This document shows positions 5,374 to 6,300 of a DNA stretch of 6,300 nt, piece after piece (position 1 is the stretch's first letter; every line of letters begins with the position of its first letter). The notes beneath the pieces are model-generated. The model made no database searches and was not told the DNA's origin. It saw nothing but the letters and a program-made list of their open reading frames with translations. Source of the stretch: Deltaproteobacteria bacterium (GTDB taxonomy: Bacteria; Desulfobacterota; GWC2-55-46; JAUVFY01). The position numbers were made by a program, and so were the translations under genes. The stretch is from positions 1 through 6,300 of the forward strand of contig JAUVFY010000080.1 of the NCBI GenBank assembly GCA_030594025.1, read 5' to 3'.

Positions 5374-5379
5374 AGTATA
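5374..5379 (-). promoter_or_regulatory. Possible -10 box just before purS
   Basis: TATACT on the minus strand at 5379-5374 matches the -10 consensus in five of six positions, but no TTGACA-like hexamer lies 16 to 18 bases upstream. A transcript from here would begin at about the first purS codons, nearly leaderless. Weak evidence; it would matter only if purS-purQ is expressed separately from purC. Confidence 0.2.
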
Positions 5380-5417
5380 GTCAGAATTAACGGCCTTTGA
5401 CTGATCCGGTCATGCTT

Positions 5418-5435
5418 GATTTCACCACGGAAACC
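5418..5435 (-). other. Small hairpin between the membrane gene and purS
   Basis: On the minus strand GGTTTC, loop CGTGGT, GAAATC gives a six-pair stem including one G-U. It lies in the 79-base gap after the DUF4328-type gene. No T-run follows, so it is not a convincing terminator. Confidence 0.25.
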
Positions 5436-5451
5436 TTACCTTTCGGAGAAA

Positions 5452-6171
5452 CTAATATCCCCTGGGTTCGATGCCCGGGGGTGGACTAAAGGGTGACAGC
5501 GCCCTGAACTTATCTTCCTGCCTGAGGTCTATGTCCTTAACCACGAGCAAGGCAAACAAGGCCCCAACTATTTCAAGCCCGTCGGCGGCCAGAAAAAGCC
5601 AGCTCACTATGAGAAGTTCTCCCAACGAATCCCCGCCACTCATGGCCATACGTCCGGCCATACCGCTCACAAAGTTCGAGAGGATAAAAAAGCCCCACCA
5701 CCATTGAATCAAAGGCGGTGTTTTTATATCTTTCCATGAGGTGCCGTCGCTCAGAGCAGGTCCACTCGCCTTCCAGATTTCGGAAACTGCCTGGTACGGC
5801 CGGAAAAGATTCATTATGGGCACGAAAAACCACCCCACTGCCCATCCCGGGGTGAACCTGAGCCCCCGGGCACCCAGCGACGGCAGGTTCCTGTGGGCAC
5901 GGTGAATCCACATGAGGTAACTGGTTACTGTGAAAATGAATACCAGAAGTTGAATTAACCCGACAACAGCCTGCCGTTGGTCGTTTGCCAGTGCCTCGGC
6001 TTCTGTGACAGTTAATCCCCATATCGCCCTTTTGAGGAGCCCTATCTCGGCATAATCCGATGCCACGGCAACCAGGTCTACCACGATCGTAAGCACCATT
6101 AGGAAAACCACCCTTTGAGCCCTCGGATGAGCGGATGCAAAAGGGATAATGGAATCTCGATTGTCTGTCAT
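5452..6171 (-). CDS. DUF4328-type polytopic membrane protein
   Basis: 239 residues, function unknown. Five hydrophobic segments are visible at about 21-38, 69-88, 109-123, 155-177 and 185-211. The signature is the conserved block WIHRAHRNLPSLGARGL at 88-104, followed by FTPGWAVGWFFVPIMNLFRP at 106-125 and YQAVSEIWKAS at 126-136, which I recognise as DUF4328. The C-terminus ends in a proline-rich tail (SPPPGIEPRGY). Upstream of the ATG the bases read AGTGGG, a mediocre ribosome binding site. The gene lies between purC and purS in the same orientation (57-base gap to purC, 79 to purS), where bacteria with this cluster usually have nothing. Its codons are more mixed than those of ade: ATT, ATC and ATA are about equal and CAA is common, whereas ade strongly favours ATA. 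That hints at later insertion but does not prove transfer. No role in purine metabolism is known. Confidence 0.85.
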   Translation of the reverse strand: MTDNRDSIIPFASAHPRAQRVVFLMVLTIVVDLVAVASDYAEIGLLKRAIWGLTVTEAEALANDQRQAVVGLIQLLVFIFTVTSYLMWIHRAHRNLPSLGARGLRFTPGWAVGWFFVPIMNLFRPYQAVSEIWKASGPALSDGTSWKDIKTPPLIQWWWGFFILSNFVSGMAGRMAMSGGDSLGELLIVSWLFLAADGLEIVGALFALLVVKDIDLRQEDKFRALSPFSPPPGIEPRGY

Positions 6172-6228
6172 GATAAACCCACTTTAAAAATCTACGATGA
6201 AACGGGATGGATTCGAACATACTAACCC

Positions 6229-6300
6229 CTACCCCATCACCTTGTTTAAAACCTCCTCGTACGCCTCCTCGATTTTGCCGAGGTCCCTACGGAAGCGGTC
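6229..6300 (-). CDS. purC: SAICAR synthase, C-terminal 23 residues only
   Basis: The 5' part lies beyond the right edge. The visible end, 23 codons before TAG at 6231-6229, reads DRFRRDLGKIEEAYEEVLNK then VMG. It matches the closing helix of the Bacillus-type phosphoribosylaminoimidazole-succinocarboxamide synthase, whose ends follow the pattern DKDxFRRxLGxLxxAYEEVxxRLG. The enzyme joins aspartate to CAIR in de novo purine synthesis. The identification rests on this short match plus the nearby purS and purQ, which commonly follow purC. PurC in many proteobacteria ends differently, so the tail points to the Bacillus-like subtype. Confidence 0.75.
   Translation of the reverse strand, partial: DRFRRDLGKIEEAYEEVLNKVMG

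Noticed and set aside
5573..6220. Second minus-strand frame of 215 codons overlapping the DUF4328-type gene
   Set aside because: The other frame has clear transmembrane segments and the DUF4328 signature; this one is rich in R, G, H and C and looks like an out-of-frame shadow.
6208..6223. GATTCGAAC resembling the T-arm of a tRNA, possibly an integration scar beside the inserted membrane gene
   Set aside because: Only three flanking base pairs (ATG/CAT) form, no acceptor stem or other arms are present, and no direct repeat of this segment is found on the other side of the membrane gene.

Overview
The window is a compact bacterial chromosome segment with moderately high GC by eye. It shows a strong preference for AGG (Arg), ATA (Ile) and CTC/CTT (Leu) codons. 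PurS and PurQ are separate proteins, so the FGAM synthase is the small multi-subunit type rather than the fused PurL of beta- and gammaproteobacteria. This, a short MetF-like reductase and the codon habits would fit a Nitrospirota/Desulfobacterota-like or related anaerobic lineage. That placement is inference; no marker gene fixes it.

Right-hand block (6300 down to 3360, minus strand). In transcription order it holds the C-terminal end of purC, a five-helix DUF4328-type membrane protein, purS, purQ, a possible 25-codon membrane micro-ORF, and a MetF-family methylenetetrahydrofolate reductase. This looks like the common purC-purS-purQ-purL cluster with two departures: an unrelated membrane gene sits between purC and purS, and the place after purQ is taken by the micro-ORF and metF instead of purL. 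Gaps are short (19 to 79 bases) and no convincing internal terminator was seen.

Centre (about 2595 to 3335, plus strand). A good sigma70-type promoter drives a two-gene cassette: a 72-residue AbrB/MazE-like DNA-binding protein and a 145-residue cupin-fold protein overlapping it by four bases (ATGA). The cassette ends 24 bases from the end of metF, tail to tail.

Left-hand block (2548 down to 1, minus strand). It starts divergently from the AbrB gene: a two-helix HAMP-domain membrane protein, a membrane-anchored or secreted staphylococcal-nuclease-like protein, and adenine deaminase, which runs off the left edge. Gaps are 18 and 17 bases, so these are probably cotranscribed.

Purine and one-carbon metabolism recurs: de novo synthesis (purC, purS, purQ), folate one-carbon flow (metF), adenine salvage (ade) and perhaps nucleic-acid scavenging (nuclease). 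No RNA genes, CRISPR arrays, insertion sequences or long repeats were found. The points most worth a second look are the AbrB-cupin cassette with its shared divergent control region, the micro-ORF with its looped ribosome binding site, and the membrane gene that splits the purine cluster.
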